Virus record (IMG/VR): IMGVR_UViG_3300023184_000405 | Coordinates: 1 to 29,313 of that record | Source of the DNA: a virus | Direction: 5' to 3' (one strand) | Length of the DNA: 29,313 nt | In this document: positions 22,088 to 28,338 of the stretch, piece by piece | Position numbering within the stretch: the stretch's first letter is position 1 | Layout of the letters: every line of letters begins with the position of its first letter | Position numbers and translations under genes: made by a program | Notes under the pieces: generated by a model | The model's database searches: none | What the model saw: only the letters and a program-made list of their open reading frames with translations | Told to the model about the DNA's origin: nothing

Positions 22088-22992
22088 GGTGTGTGTGGGG
22101 GGGAAATGAATCGGTGGAACGCAGGGAAGCGTAGGTTGCCGTCGTTTGTGACGCTCTGGAAGGTGACCTCGATGGTGCGACCCAAATACAGATGTGGGCT
22201 GTCCCAGATGGCCTTTCGGGTCTCCCTGTCCAGACCAGTGCCTACCATATGGACGGTGTTGGTGATGGAATACTGTTTGGTGGGCTCTGGCACGATGCCT
22301 AGTGCCCCTACCATACCTTGCATTTCGCCAGTGCCTTCCTTGAAGGAGACAATCTTGAACTCCGTAGAGTGTAGTGGCTTGTACTTGAGCATGGAGCGAG
22401 CCCGACCAAACTTGTAGTGGGCTGTGGTATCCTTGATGACCACACCCTCATAACCATTAAGGACAGCCCAGTGCAGGTAATCGTCTGCACAGTTCAACTT
22501 GTGAATCTGGGGCACAGTCTTGATGCAACTGTCGTCGTTGCTGTTTTCGATGAACGAGTGCAACGAGCGGCGGCGATTGTGCAGGGAGATGCCTTTTAGC
22601 CAAAACAGGTTATCGTCACGCCACACCATATCGAAGGCGTGGAACTGTATTTTGGTAGACTGCACATCCTTACGCCTTACAAGCCCGCTAATCTCATCGA
22701 ATGACAAGGTGGGGTGCCATAGTTCGCCATCGATTGCCATAGAGTGCAGGTCGAATATGACACGACCATTGTGAAGCAGGTCGGTGATGGCATCGCAGAT
22801 GTGGTTGCAGGACAGGATTTGGTGCCCCTGTCTGGTTACTAGCGTTACCTTGCCTCCACCCTTAATGTCAACGAAGGCAGTACACCGCACACCATCGAGT
22901 TTTGGCTCGATGATGTGGTTGGTGCCAATCGTGTCGTTGTCGTAGGAGTCGCAAAGCATCGGCTCAAAGCCGAAGTGCTCGTGTAGGTTCAT
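22084..22992 (-). CDS. ATP-dependent DNA ligase
   Basis: 302 aa. Motif I EPKLDGVRC with adenylated Lys31, motif III AIDGELW (~86-92), motif IV YEGVVIKD (181-188), motif V LKYKP (202-206) with catalytic Lys203/205, followed by an OB-fold-like C-terminal domain ending with a C/A-leader-encoded SPPHTP tail. This is a small minimal ligase, the size of phage T7-like enzymes. It seals nicks in replication and recombination intermediates. ATG overlaps the previous stop. No N-terminal extension seen. Confidence 0.9.
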   Translation of the reverse strand: MNLHEHFGFEPMLCDSYDNDTIGTNHIIEPKLDGVRCTAFVDIKGGGKVTLVTRQGHQILSCNHICDAITDLLHNGRVIFDLHSMAIDGELWHPTLSFDEISGLVRRKDVQSTKIQFHAFDMVWRDDNLFWLKGISLHNRRRSLHSFIENSNDDSCIKTVPQIHKLNCADDYLHWAVLNGYEGVVIKDTTAHYKFGRARSMLKYKPLHSTEFKIVSFKEGTGEMQGMVGALGIVPEPTKQYSITNTVHMVGTGLDRETRKAIWDSPHLYLGRTIEVTFQSVTNDGNLRFPAFHRFISPPHTP

Positions 22993-23273
22993 CAGTAGAC
23001 TTCAGCGATGGTCATGCAGAACTGGAGCAGGTCCTCATAAGACTCAAGTTCGGGGTTGGACATATTGGTGGCTTGCTTCCACTTTTCCTCGACCTTAGCC
23101 AAGGTTGAGAGGTTGCGGTTTTCGGTCCGAATGGCCTTCCAGACGCTACCAAGGATGATGAAGGCATTGCCATCTCGTCCTGTGAGTTGCACCTCGGGCT
23201 TGATGTATTCGGGACCAGCGATTGCGAGCAGTTCGTTGCCGACCTGCACGCCAGTTTTGTTTTTGGTACTCAT
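22992..23273 (-). CDS. Conserved phage small protein
   Basis: 93 aa. VQLTGRDGNAFIILGSVWKA then LAKVEEKWKQATNMSNPELE and YEDLLQFCMTIAEVY. The 'v.ltG.dGNAF.ilG.v..al' opening with the helical C-terminal part is a widespread phage hypothetical family, as I recall it; molecular function unknown. Leader CCCCCACACACAC precedes ATG. One-nt overlap (TGATG) with the ligase gene. Confidence 0.7.
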   Translation of the reverse strand: MSTKNKTGVQVGNELLAIAGPEYIKPEVQLTGRDGNAFIILGSVWKAIRTENRNLSTLAKVEEKWKQATNMSNPELESYEDLLQFCMTIAEVY

Positions 23274-23290
23274 GTGTGTGTGGGGGAGAG

Positions 23291-23482
23291 TTAGTTGGAT
23301 TGATGTGGTGGCTTGGTAGCCAGAAAGTCTGCGTGTGCCTTGGCCTTTTCAGCAATCAAGGTCCATAGAGCCAGCATGGTGGCGTTGTCATAGGGTGCTT
23401 GGCAGTATGTGCCTTGGCCCCAAGAGCCACGACCCCATGCTAGGAACTCCTCGGCCTTTTTGTTGAGTGTCTCGTTGTTCAT
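23291..23482 (-). CDS. Small helical hypothetical protein
   Basis: 63 aa. MNNETLNKKAEEFLAWGRGS then TYCQAPYDNATMLALWTLIA. Mostly helical. Overlaps the preceding stop (ATGA). The last residues KPPHQSN are followed by a CCCCCACACACAC leader of the next gene. No recognised family. Confidence 0.55.
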   Translation of the reverse strand: MNNETLNKKAEEFLAWGRGSWGQGTYCQAPYDNATMLALWTLIAEKAKAHADFLATKPPHQSN

Positions 23483-23766
23483 TTCGTGAGCAGGTCGTGA
23501 AGTTTGCCTTCCTCCGTGTAGGTGCAGGCCCATTCAGAGTCCCTATCTAGGTAGAACAGCCTCTTGGCGGCATAGTCCCATACAGCCCAGCGTTGGTCTT
23601 GAAGCATATGGTCGGTTTTCTGGTCCCAGTGGATGGGACATTCCTCCCATAAGTCGAATAGTGCAGAGTAGTATGCCTGTAAGACTTGAAATCGCTGGTT
23701 CTTGAAATCCAGAGATGCGAAGAACCTTACATCCTGCTCGGTCTTGATTGAGCGTATGCTTTTCAT
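23479..23766 (-). CDS. Hypothetical protein
   Basis: 95 aa. MKSIRSIKTEQDVRFFASLD, then FQVLQAYYSALFDLWEECPI and RWAVWDYAAKRLFYLDRDSE. Rich in Trp/Tyr, predicted alpha/beta. ATGA-coupled at both ends. No family recognised. Confidence 0.6.
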   Translation of the reverse strand: MKSIRSIKTEQDVRFFASLDFKNQRFQVLQAYYSALFDLWEECPIHWDQKTDHMLQDQRWAVWDYAAKRLFYLDRDSEWACTYTEEGKLHDLLTK

Positions 23767-23978
23767 GCTAGTTGGAGTTTGGATTGTAGTTGGACTCGCT
23801 TGTTTGTGGCCAAGCGGAGTTGTTCGGTGTAGTGCTGGACAAGAGCCAGTCTGGTCTCATAGCCAGCAGTGGCTAGGTCGAGCCGAGCCAGTTGCCGCTT
23901 CTGCCAGTCCAGATGCTCCTTTAGGAAGATTTCCTTGTCTCTGGCCTTATTGTAAGCCTCCTTTTGTTCAGTTTCCAT
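23763..23978 (-). CDS. Small coiled-coil protein
   Basis: 71 aa. One helix for nearly the whole length, with heptads: QKEAYNKARDKEIFLKEHLD, KRQLARLDLATAGYETRLAL, TEQLRLATNKRVQLQSKLQL. Its leader contains AAGCCCCGATTTC and CAGCACCACA before ATG. ATGA-coupled to the next gene. Function unknown. Confidence 0.6.
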   Translation of the reverse strand: METEQKEAYNKARDKEIFLKEHLDWQKRQLARLDLATAGYETRLALVQHYTEQLRLATNKRVQLQSKLQLA

Positions 23979-24014
23979 TGTGGTGCTGGGTTGTGAAATC
24001 GGGGCTTGAGAGCG
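23979..24014 (-). promoter_or_regulatory. GCCCCG + C/A-rich leader, copy
   Basis: Coding-strand order: the upstream stop TGA, then CTCTCAAGCCCCGATTTC, then ACAACCCAGCACCACA and ATG. Same arrangement as at 25317, 26432, 27668, 28318 and others. No SD. Candidate translation leader or regulatory RNA element. Confidence 0.5.
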
Positions 24015-24239
24015 TCACGGCATTTTGGTCGCCTGTGTGTTTTCGGACTCCACATCCATACGAACAATGCCAAGCCGCTTGGAGCATTGCTTGAACAGCA
24101 TGTCCCTGTGGTGGTAGTTGAGCATAGTGCCGACATATTCGATGCCTTGCTCCTCAGCCGCATCGGCAGAGTCTGCCACGACCACTATTTTGACCGTGAG
24201 CGTCTCCGTGTAGATGTAATGTGCCTTGGGCGAGTCCAT
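24015..24239 (-). CDS. Hypothetical protein
   Basis: 74 aa from ATG 24239. MDSPKAHYIYTETLTVKIVV then VADSADAAEEQGIEYVGTML and CSKRLGIVRMDVESENTQ. Starts 1 nt after the previous stop (TAAC-ATG). An alpha/beta small domain; no family recognised. Confidence 0.55.
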   Translation of the reverse strand: MDSPKAHYIYTETLTVKIVVVADSADAAEEQGIEYVGTMLNYHHRDMLFKQCSKRLGIVRMDVESENTQATKMP

Positions 24240-24240
24240 G

Positions 24241-24618
24241 TTAGTTGGTGACTGCGTAGAGTTTGGTGCCGGCCTTGATGCCCTGCCTAATGAGCGAGTC
24301 ATCGGGTCGGGCTCGGTCGAGATGCTGTTGGGTGACGACATAGTCGAAGGAGGTGTCCCGATTGCAGGGCATGCCGTGGAACCAGCCTCCATTGTAGGAG
24401 TTGCCTTGGATGCGGGTGATGAGAGCGGCATACCCAGCCTTCTCCTCCGAATCGTAGAAGTGGATGCCGAAGCAGATGCGGGAGTCGATGTCTGCTGGAG
24501 GGCCAGACAGTTTGCCTAGACGCTGGATGAGTGCGTCCTTCTGCTTTTTGGTGAGGTCCAACTTGCCATCGATGTAGTCGTTGGCCATCTGGACAGTGTC
24601 TGTGACGGTGTGGGGCAT
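24241..24618 (-). CDS. First gene of the leftward early operon, hypothetical
   Basis: 125 aa. VQMANDYIDGKLDLTKKQKD then RICFGIHFYDSEEKAGYAAL and SLIRQGIKAGTKLYAVTN. It is the first gene downstream of the promoter at 24695-24724, with an ATG 70 nt after the expected transcript start. Leader CACACTAACACACAAACACA before ATG. Mixed alpha/beta; the first gene of a phage early operon may act in host takeover, which is only inference. Confidence 0.6.
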   Translation of the reverse strand: MPHTVTDTVQMANDYIDGKLDLTKKQKDALIQRLGKLSGPPADIDSRICFGIHFYDSEEKAGYAALITRIQGNSYNGGWFHGMPCNRDTSFDYVVTQQHLDRARPDDSLIRQGIKAGTKLYAVTN

Positions 24619-24673
24619 TGTGTTTGTGTGTTAGTGTGCAGGGTTGAGGGCGAAGGCAGAGTGCCTTCACATA

Positions 24674-24730
24674 TACCTTAACCTTACAAAGACCATTATA
24701 CCTTGTAACCAGTGCTTATGTAAATACCTT
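24674..24730. repeat. Short iteron-like ACCTT repeats
   Basis: TACCTT occurs at 24674, 24699 and 24725 and AACCTT at 24680, within an AT-rich stretch that also contains the leftward promoter. Short and few, so the call is weak; they could be operator or replication-initiator binding sites. Confidence 0.3.
24695..24724 (-). promoter_or_regulatory. Sigma70-like promoter for the leftward early operon
   Basis: On the - strand TTTACA (24724-24719), an 18-bp spacer, then TATAAT (24700-24695), a perfect -10 and 5/6 -35. The first gene begins ~70 nt downstream at 24618. It is the best promoter seen in the window and sits in an AT-rich gap between two leftward blocks. Confidence 0.7.
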
Positions 24731-24772
24731 ATTTAAGGAAGTTATTAACAGATTACTTTGGGCACGGGTAGA

Positions 24773-24801
24773 GTTTTACAAGTGTTTTACAAATGTAAAA
24801 C
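24773..24801. promoter_or_regulatory. GTTTTACA operator-like palindrome
   Basis: GTTTTACA occurs at 24773-24780 and 24784-24791, and the second copy pairs with TGTAAAAC to give an 18-bp palindrome 24784-24801 (2-bp centre AA). It lies 50-75 bp upstream of the leftward promoter. A repressor or activator binding site is likely; no binding protein is identified. Confidence 0.5.
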
Positions 24802-24825
24802 ATCACGATGATTGCGAGAAAGGGG

Positions 24826-24890
24826 CAAGAAGGCCAAATCGAAGTCGGGTATGGTATCCTATGGACCGAACCCCGAAAGTGGCCTTCTTG
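24826..24890. other. 65-nt imperfect hairpin in the control region
   Basis: In + coordinates: CAAGAAGGCCA (24826-24836) with TGGCCTTCTTG (24880-24890), 11 bp perfect; inside, TCGGGT (24845-24850) with ACCCCGA (24870-24876) plus one bulge; inner GG-TCC / GGA-CC around TAT. It starts 6 nt after the stop of the gene that precedes it. Candidate terminator for the right-hand leftward block, a regulatory RNA, or an origin-type structure. Confidence 0.5.
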
Positions 24891-24896
24891 AAGGTT

Positions 24897-25316
24897 CTAG
24901 GCCACCGAATTATTCGGGGGAGAGTCCTTCAACTTATGGCAGAGCGTTCTGCTGAAGAAGGTGAGCCTAGTGATTGCAGATGTGCAGATGGCGAGGCCAA
25001 TCGTTTTGAAGAACTGCTCATCCTTAAGTCCACGAGCCATTTCCATTACATCCATGGTGGTGGTAGTAATGGCGTTCTGGGGCCAGTGATGCTTAACTGA
25101 ATCCAACTGTATCTGAGCCTGTTCTAAATTGTGGATAGTGTTGGTGCGTGCTATTTCCATTTCTCGTCTGAATTGGGCTCTCTCCTTATGGTTTGTCGAT
25201 GGAGTGGATAGCATCCCATATTTGTTGTTAGCCAAGTCCATCCAACCCAACAATGCTAGTTGGAGATGGTCGTGGCACTTGGCTAAGCAGTAACGGTATT
25301 GAGGGTGTTCGTTCAT
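24897..25316 (-). CDS. Hypothetical protein, last gene of the right-hand leftward block
   Basis: 139 aa from ATG 25316. Helical N-terminus (MNEHPQYRYCLAKCHDHLQL), a Lys/Arg-rich middle, TTTTMDVMEMARGLKDEQFF, and a hydrophobic segment TIGLAICTSAITRLTFF. Leader GCCCAGCACCAACACAACCACA precedes ATG. Ends just before the control-region hairpin. Single membrane-span possible. No family recognised. Confidence 0.5.
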   Translation of the reverse strand: MNEHPQYRYCLAKCHDHLQLALLGWMDLANNKYGMLSTPSTNHKERAQFRREMEIARTNTIHNLEQAQIQLDSVKHHWPQNAITTTTMDVMEMARGLKDEQFFKTIGLAICTSAITRLTFFSRTLCHKLKDSPPNNSVA

Positions 25317-25349
25317 TGTGGTTGTGTTGGTGCTGGGCAAAAGCGGGGC
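25317..25349 (-). promoter_or_regulatory. GCCCCG + C/A-rich leader, copy
   Basis: Coding-strand order: stop TAA, GCCCCGCTTTTGCCCAGC, then a C/A-rich run ending CAACCACA and ATG. Here the TAA stop of the upstream gene runs directly into GCCCCGCTTTT. Confidence 0.5.
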
Positions 25350-25640
25350 TTAGGAGTGGATGGTGCCGTCCTTTTCAATTATGAACCAGCACTTGCTCCC
25401 AGTTTCGTGGGCTCTGGCCAAAATCTGCACGCTCTGTTGGAGCAGGACGTGCGAGAGCGTGTTGAATTGGGGGAACCATCCACGCATCATAAGTTCGTGG
25501 ATGCTGTCCCTTTGTTCAAGGGAGAGATGAATCCAATGCCCATCATCTGCAGGAGCAACCCAAGAGTTGCGGGGGTGTTCCCATTGTTTTTCGATTTGAG
25601 CCTCCAAGGGCGGGGTAGGGTTGGGTTTCTTTTTGGTCAT
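25350..25640 (-). CDS. Hypothetical protein, paralogue of the 19017-19208 product
   Basis: 96 aa. Basic N-terminus (MTKKKPNPTPPLEAQIEKQW), then LSLEQRDSIHELMMRGWFPQ, and GSKCWFIIEKDGTIHS at the C-terminus, closely matching GSEMWFVIEPDGYTHS of the other paralogue. It is ~33 aa longer at the N-terminus. Its own leader lacks the CA repeat and instead carries a TATAGGGT repeat 40-55 nt upstream. Confidence 0.6.
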   Translation of the reverse strand: MTKKKPNPTPPLEAQIEKQWEHPRNSWVAPADDGHWIHLSLEQRDSIHELMMRGWFPQFNTLSHVLLQQSVQILARAHETGSKCWFIIEKDGTIHS

Positions 25641-25678
25641 AGAAATGGCGGTTCTAGGTGGATATGTGGAGTCTGGTC

Positions 25679-25696
25679 TATAGGGTCATATAGGGT
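25679..25696. repeat. TATAGGGT direct repeat, 10-bp period
   Basis: TATAGGGT occurs at 25679-25686 and 25689-25696, one helical turn apart, in the 88-nt gap upstream of 25350-25640. Operator-like; no partner protein identified. Nothing else is evident in the gap. Confidence 0.35.
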
Positions 25697-25728
25697 GAAA
25701 GAAGGTGGCCTTAGAACTGATTTGGGGT

Positions 25729-26121
25729 TTAGTACCAGCAGTAGTAGTAAACCTCCTTACCGCTCTTAAGAGCCTTGCGGGCCTTGCTAATGAACTCCAA
25801 GTCCAGCAGTTTGTCCTCAAGAGTGGACTTGCCCCAGAAGAATCCTTCTCCGTGGGGAAGGGCCCCCTCGCAGACGACCTTTTCGAGAGCGTCGATATCC
25901 TCAGCGTCCAAGAACAACTTGACGCAGTTGAATTCGGACACTCCACCATCCTTCTGGAAGTAGAGGTCTGTCATCCACTGGTTGAGGTTGGCGTGCTTAC
26001 GCCAATAGTGCAACTGTTCACAGCCTTCTTCAAAGGCTTCCAGTTGCTCCTCATTGGCTCCAGTTTCATGAGCCACACGATGAGCGTGGCTGGTGGTGTA
26101 TGCGTATTGGTCTAGTCCCAT
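25729..26121 (-). CDS. Conserved phage hypothetical protein (MGLDQY family)
   Basis: 130 aa. MGLDQYAYTT start, LHYWRKHANLNQWMTDLYFQ, FNCVKLFLDAEDIDALEKVV and YYYCWY end. I recognise this as a common phage/plasmid protein family of unknown function, with the MGLDQYAY, YWRKH.NL, FN.V.l..eDl..Le and final aromatic motifs. ATG is 4 nt after the previous stop. Cytosolic, acidic; molecular role unknown. Confidence 0.65.
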   Translation of the reverse strand: MGLDQYAYTTSHAHRVAHETGANEEQLEAFEEGCEQLHYWRKHANLNQWMTDLYFQKDGGVSEFNCVKLFLDAEDIDALEKVVCEGALPHGEGFFWGKSTLEDKLLDLEFISKARKALKSGKEVYYYCWY

Positions 26122-26125
26122 GGTG

Positions 26126-26431
26126 TTATTTGGTTGTGGTGGTGTGGTGGGGAAGTTGGCTGATGAGTTTGATGATGTGCAAGGCTCGCTCCTCGGTGCA
26201 GTAACCGAACACATCGGTGTTGCCTTCAATGCCGTGGTCGTAGTTGACCACTCCATTTAACAGCACCGCTACCTCATAAGGCTCAGTGGCGGTGTGATAA
26301 CTCATCCCTCCAGTAAGGACACTTGCAGTGTAGCCATTCTCAAAAGAGATGATGGCCCTGTGTCCTCCGAAGATTTCGGATGCTGATGGATTCCATTTTA
26401 GTTCACTGATGCTGGTGGGTATTTTACTCAT
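26126..26431 (-). CDS. Conserved phage small protein with C/A-leader-encoded tail
   Basis: 101 aa. GGHRAIISFENGYTASVLTG then YEVAVLLNGVVNYDHGIEGN and TEERALHIIKLISQL; the 'isFeNGy.aSvl.G...YEvAvl' core occurs in many phage hypothetical proteins. The final HHTTTTK is encoded by the CAC/CCAC leader of the next gene, so the end may carry no function. ATGA-coupled to the preceding gene. Confidence 0.6.
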   Translation of the reverse strand: MSKIPTSISELKWNPSASEIFGGHRAIISFENGYTASVLTGGMSYHTATEPYEVAVLLNGVVNYDHGIEGNTDVFGYCTEERALHIIKLISQLPHHTTTTK

Positions 26432-26931
26432 TTGGTGGTGGTGGTGGTGGGAAAAGCGGGGCTTGAGACGGCTACTCTGGATAAATACCAGTCTGGGGCA
26501 GGACGGCCATTGTCCCAGCGAGCAAAGTAGGCCTTTTCGCCAGCATAGTAGTTCCTGTAAGCCTCTACTGTGTCTGGTCCATGGTACTGCTCTGGCATAC
26601 ATTGAGGAGGGTCCTCCCATGCTGGTCGTTGCCAAACAGGACGCTGTTGAATCATCAACTGCTGAAACAAATCAGCGTGCTCCAAGCATTTATGCACCCT
26701 TCCATAGCGGAACTGGTACTCGGCACATAGAGCAAGGTAGTGGTCGTAAGCCCAGATGGTATGCTTGCCAGCCCAGATGGTGCTTGGGTGATTGGCGTGC
26801 GTGGGCTTATATGGGCCTCCCAGCACAGTGGAGAGCATCTGGGCAGTCTCCACCGCCATCTTGACCACGTGCTTGTCGCATTGCATACGAGCGGCCTCAA
26901 ATGGGCACTCGGAGAGGTAAAAGATGTTCAT
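26428..26931 (-). CDS. Conserved phage protein with CDKHVVKM motif
   Basis: 167 aa from ATG 26931. MNIFYLSECPFEAARMQCDK-HVVKMAVETAQMLSTV, then YKPTHANHPSTIWA, LCAEYQFRYGRVHK, and QAYRNYYAGEKAYFARW-type C-terminus. I recognise the family (often annotated only as hypothetical phage protein) but not a proven function. Conserved Cys/His/Trp residues could form a catalytic or metal site. The C-terminal TTTTTK tail is coded by the leader repeat. ATGA with the next gene and with the previous one. Confidence 0.65.
   Translation of the reverse strand: MNIFYLSECPFEAARMQCDKHVVKMAVETAQMLSTVLGGPYKPTHANHPSTIWAGKHTIWAYDHYLALCAEYQFRYGRVHKCLEHADLFQQLMIQQRPVWQRPAWEDPPQCMPEQYHGPDTVEAYRNYYAGEKAYFARWDNGRPAPDWYLSRVAVSSPAFPTTTTTK
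26432..26467 (-). promoter_or_regulatory. GCCCCG + C/A-rich leader, copy (translated in frame)
   Basis: Coding-strand order: AAGCCCCGCTTTTCC, then five CAC/ACC units, CAA and ATG. Here the preceding gene is still in frame and reads the leader as SPAFPTTTTTK before a TGA overlapping ATG. This shows the leader is not simply intergenic filler. Confidence 0.55.
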
Positions 26932-27191
26932 TTGTCGAAGCGGTCTAGTGACTCCAGCAGATGCATCGCCTTCGTCCAACTAACCTCCAACTGCTCCTGC
27001 TTGGACTCACCAACAGTAGGCAGAGAGTTGATGAACGAGTGTATTGCATCGGCAATCCTGTTGGCCTCACGCATCTGGTACTGGTTAAGAGTGCCATAGG
27101 GAGTGTCCTCCCCATCTGCCGCCCTATACAGCGACTCGGATGATACAGCCAACAGAGTCACCAGCATATGGTATCGTTTGTCGTGAGCCAT
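26928..27191 (-). CDS. Hypothetical helical protein
   Basis: 87 aa from ATG 27191. Predicted helices: MLVTLLAVSSESLYRAADGE, NQYQMREANRIADAIHSFIN and EQLEVSWTKAMHLLESLDRF. Leader AAATAACCAC precedes ATG. Overlaps the next start (ATGA). Function unknown. Confidence 0.55.
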   Translation of the reverse strand: MAHDKRYHMLVTLLAVSSESLYRAADGEDTPYGTLNQYQMREANRIADAIHSFINSLPTVGESKQEQLEVSWTKAMHLLESLDRFDK

Positions 27192-27195
27192 GTGG

Positions 27196-27384
27196 TTATT
27201 TGGTGAGGTAGCGGTAGCGGTCAGCCATGTACTGCTGAAGGCATGGCTTGCAATAGGAGTGGCGTTGGATTTTGGTATGGGCATCCCACTTAGTGATGTG
27301 GAAGTGGTGCAGATGCTTGTTTTTCTGACAGATGGCACAGACCTTTTTGGTAGTGCTTTTCTTTCGAGGGTACAGCGAGGGCAT
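27196..27384 (-). CDS. Small zinc-ribbon-like protein
   Basis: 62 aa from ATG 27384. KKVCAICQKNKHLHHFHIT followed by HSYCKPCLQQYMADRYRYL: two CxxC pairs ~20+ residues apart around a His-rich loop. This matches a zinc ribbon, with resemblance to HNH/endonuclease VII-like modules, but no HNH catalytic set is evident. Basic N-terminus (LYPRKKSTTK). Probably nucleic-acid-binding. ATG follows a CAC-repeat leader. Confidence 0.6.
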   Translation of the reverse strand: MPSLYPRKKSTTKKVCAICQKNKHLHHFHITKWDAHTKIQRHSYCKPCLQQYMADRYRYLTK

Positions 27385-27424
27385 GGTGGTTAGTTGTGGT
27401 GGTGGTGGTGGTGGTGGGAAAAGA
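27385..27424 (-). promoter_or_regulatory. CAC-repeat leader, diverged copy
   Basis: Coding-strand: CTTTTCCC, then about six CAC/ACC units, AACTAACCACC and ATG. The GCCCCG word is missing here, replaced by CTACTACTCTTTT. A purer microsatellite-like copy of the leader. Confidence 0.5.
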
Positions 27425-27460
27425 GTAGTAGCGGCTAGATTTGGCTCCCCGGTCTGGGGC

Positions 27461-27667
27461 CTAGTATTCGGGCTCGATGGGCTCCTCCGAAATGTAGGGA
27501 GTGAAGATGTCGGGGCGGTAACGCATAACGACAGTCTGCTTGCAGTGATTGCAGACCTTAGCCAGCGGGATGCCGTGACCATCGTGGAGCCAGTATGATT
27601 GGCCAATGTGTTGGCCGTGTTGGCAGATAGTAGGCTTGGGTTTGTTGTCGGAGTCTTGGTTGTTCAT
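27461..27667 (-). CDS. Small zinc-binding-motif protein
   Basis: 68 aa. TICQHGQHIGQSYWLHDGHG (Cys15, His17, His20) and KVCNHCKQT (Cys39, Cys42), then YRPDIFTPYISEEPIE. The C.HG..IG...W.HD..GIPL..VC..C pattern is a recurring phage hypothetical family as I remember it. A zinc-binding site is likely; function unknown. Leader CACCCACCCACACC precedes ATG. Confidence 0.6.
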   Translation of the reverse strand: MNNQDSDNKPKPTICQHGQHIGQSYWLHDGHGIPLAKVCNHCKQTVVMRYRPDIFTPYISEEPIEPEY

Positions 27668-27851
27668 TGTTTGGTGTGGGTGGGTGAAAGCGGGGCTTGA
27701 GTCGGGGTGGTGCGGGGTGAAAGCGGGGCTTGAGCGGGGCAGCGGACGGCAGGGCCCAGCGAGCGGGGCAGAGCCCAGCCCAGCGAGCGGGCGGCGGGCA
27801 GAGCCCAGCGAGCCAGCCAGCCAGCGGGCAGAGCGTGTCTAAAAGCGGGGC
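27668..27851. repeat. GC-rich repeat-filled gap with GCCCCG motifs
   Basis: No gene seen in 184 nt. Two GAAAGCGGGGCTTGAG copies (27686 and 27719) are followed by GC-rich repeats: CCCAGCGAGC at 27755, 27779 and 27804 and GGGCAGAGCCCAGC at 27766 and 27796 (30-bp apart), then (CCAG)n. Probably a run of expanded leader/spacer sequence. Confidence 0.6.
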
Positions 27852-27986
27852 TTAGCGGGGCCAGTCCTGTTCGTCGCCAAAGGCGTAGCAGAGCACGATG
27901 AACAGCACCAGTCCAGCGGCCGCACCGCCAAAGGCGAACAGTGCCGTGTCGTTGGTGAACTCGAAGAAGCAGAGGGTGGGGCTCAT
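27852..27986 (-). CDS. Very small single-pass membrane protein
   Basis: 44 aa from ATG 27986; a longer upstream frame exists but overlaps the preceding gene. MSPTLCFFEFTNDTALFAFG then AAAGLVLFIVLCYAFG is one strong membrane span, with an acidic C-terminus GDEQDWPR. Starts 1 nt after the preceding stop (TAA-C-ATG). The stop TAA is followed by GCCCCGCTTTT. Function unknown. Confidence 0.5.
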   Translation of the reverse strand: MSPTLCFFEFTNDTALFAFGGAAAGLVLFIVLCYAFGDEQDWPR

Positions 27987-27987
27987 G

Positions 27988-28317
27988 TTAGATAGCCCTC
28001 CCGATTTTGAGGCCGTACAAGATGGCCTCAGCCATCTGCCAGAGAGCAGTGAGGTCATGCTGGCTGGTCACATCCCTGACCACTGGACCCCACAGTTGCA
28101 GGGGGACAGGAACAGGGATGGGCAAGTCCTTGCCAGTCACCCAGATATGGGCGAGCCTGTAGTCGTTCTCAGCGTGGTAGGTGTCGCCAGTGAGAGGGGC
28201 GAAGAACAGTTCGATGCTGGCCAGAGACTCCGTGACCGTAGTTTTTTGTGGGGTGATGAACAGCGAGCGGGGGGACTCCGATACGCTGGACCAAATCAAG
28301 GCGGCGTGAAGGTGCAT
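27988..28317 (-). CDS. Hypothetical protein
   Basis: 109 aa. MHLHAALIWSSVSESPRSLF, TESLASIELFFAPLTGDTYH, and a Val-Pro run (IPVPVPLQLWGPV) near the middle, then a helical end (LTALWQMAEAILYGLKIGRAI). Leader ATTTCACACCGCACC precedes ATG. High-GC coding relative to the late operon. No family recognised. Confidence 0.5.
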   Translation of the reverse strand: MHLHAALIWSSVSESPRSLFITPQKTTVTESLASIELFFAPLTGDTYHAENDYRLAHIWVTGKDLPIPVPVPLQLWGPVVRDVTSQHDLTALWQMAEAILYGLKIGRAI

Positions 28318-28338
28318 GGTGCGGTGTGAAATCGGGGC
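28318..28338 (-). promoter_or_regulatory. GCCCCG + C/A-rich leader, copy
   Basis: The stop TAA at 28339 is followed on the coding strand by GCCCCGATTTCACACCGCACC and ATG. Together with the CCCCGC just before the stop, it makes two GCCCCG words. Short version of the leader. Confidence 0.5.

Noticed and set aside
24841-24900. tRNA-like GGTTCGG word on the - strand
   Set aside because: No 7-bp acceptor stem, anticodon arm or CCA-compatible end fits; the stretch is better explained by the long hairpin.
27385-27424. CRISPR-like or microsatellite array
   Set aside because: Only short CAC units without spacers; it is a leader-type repeat.
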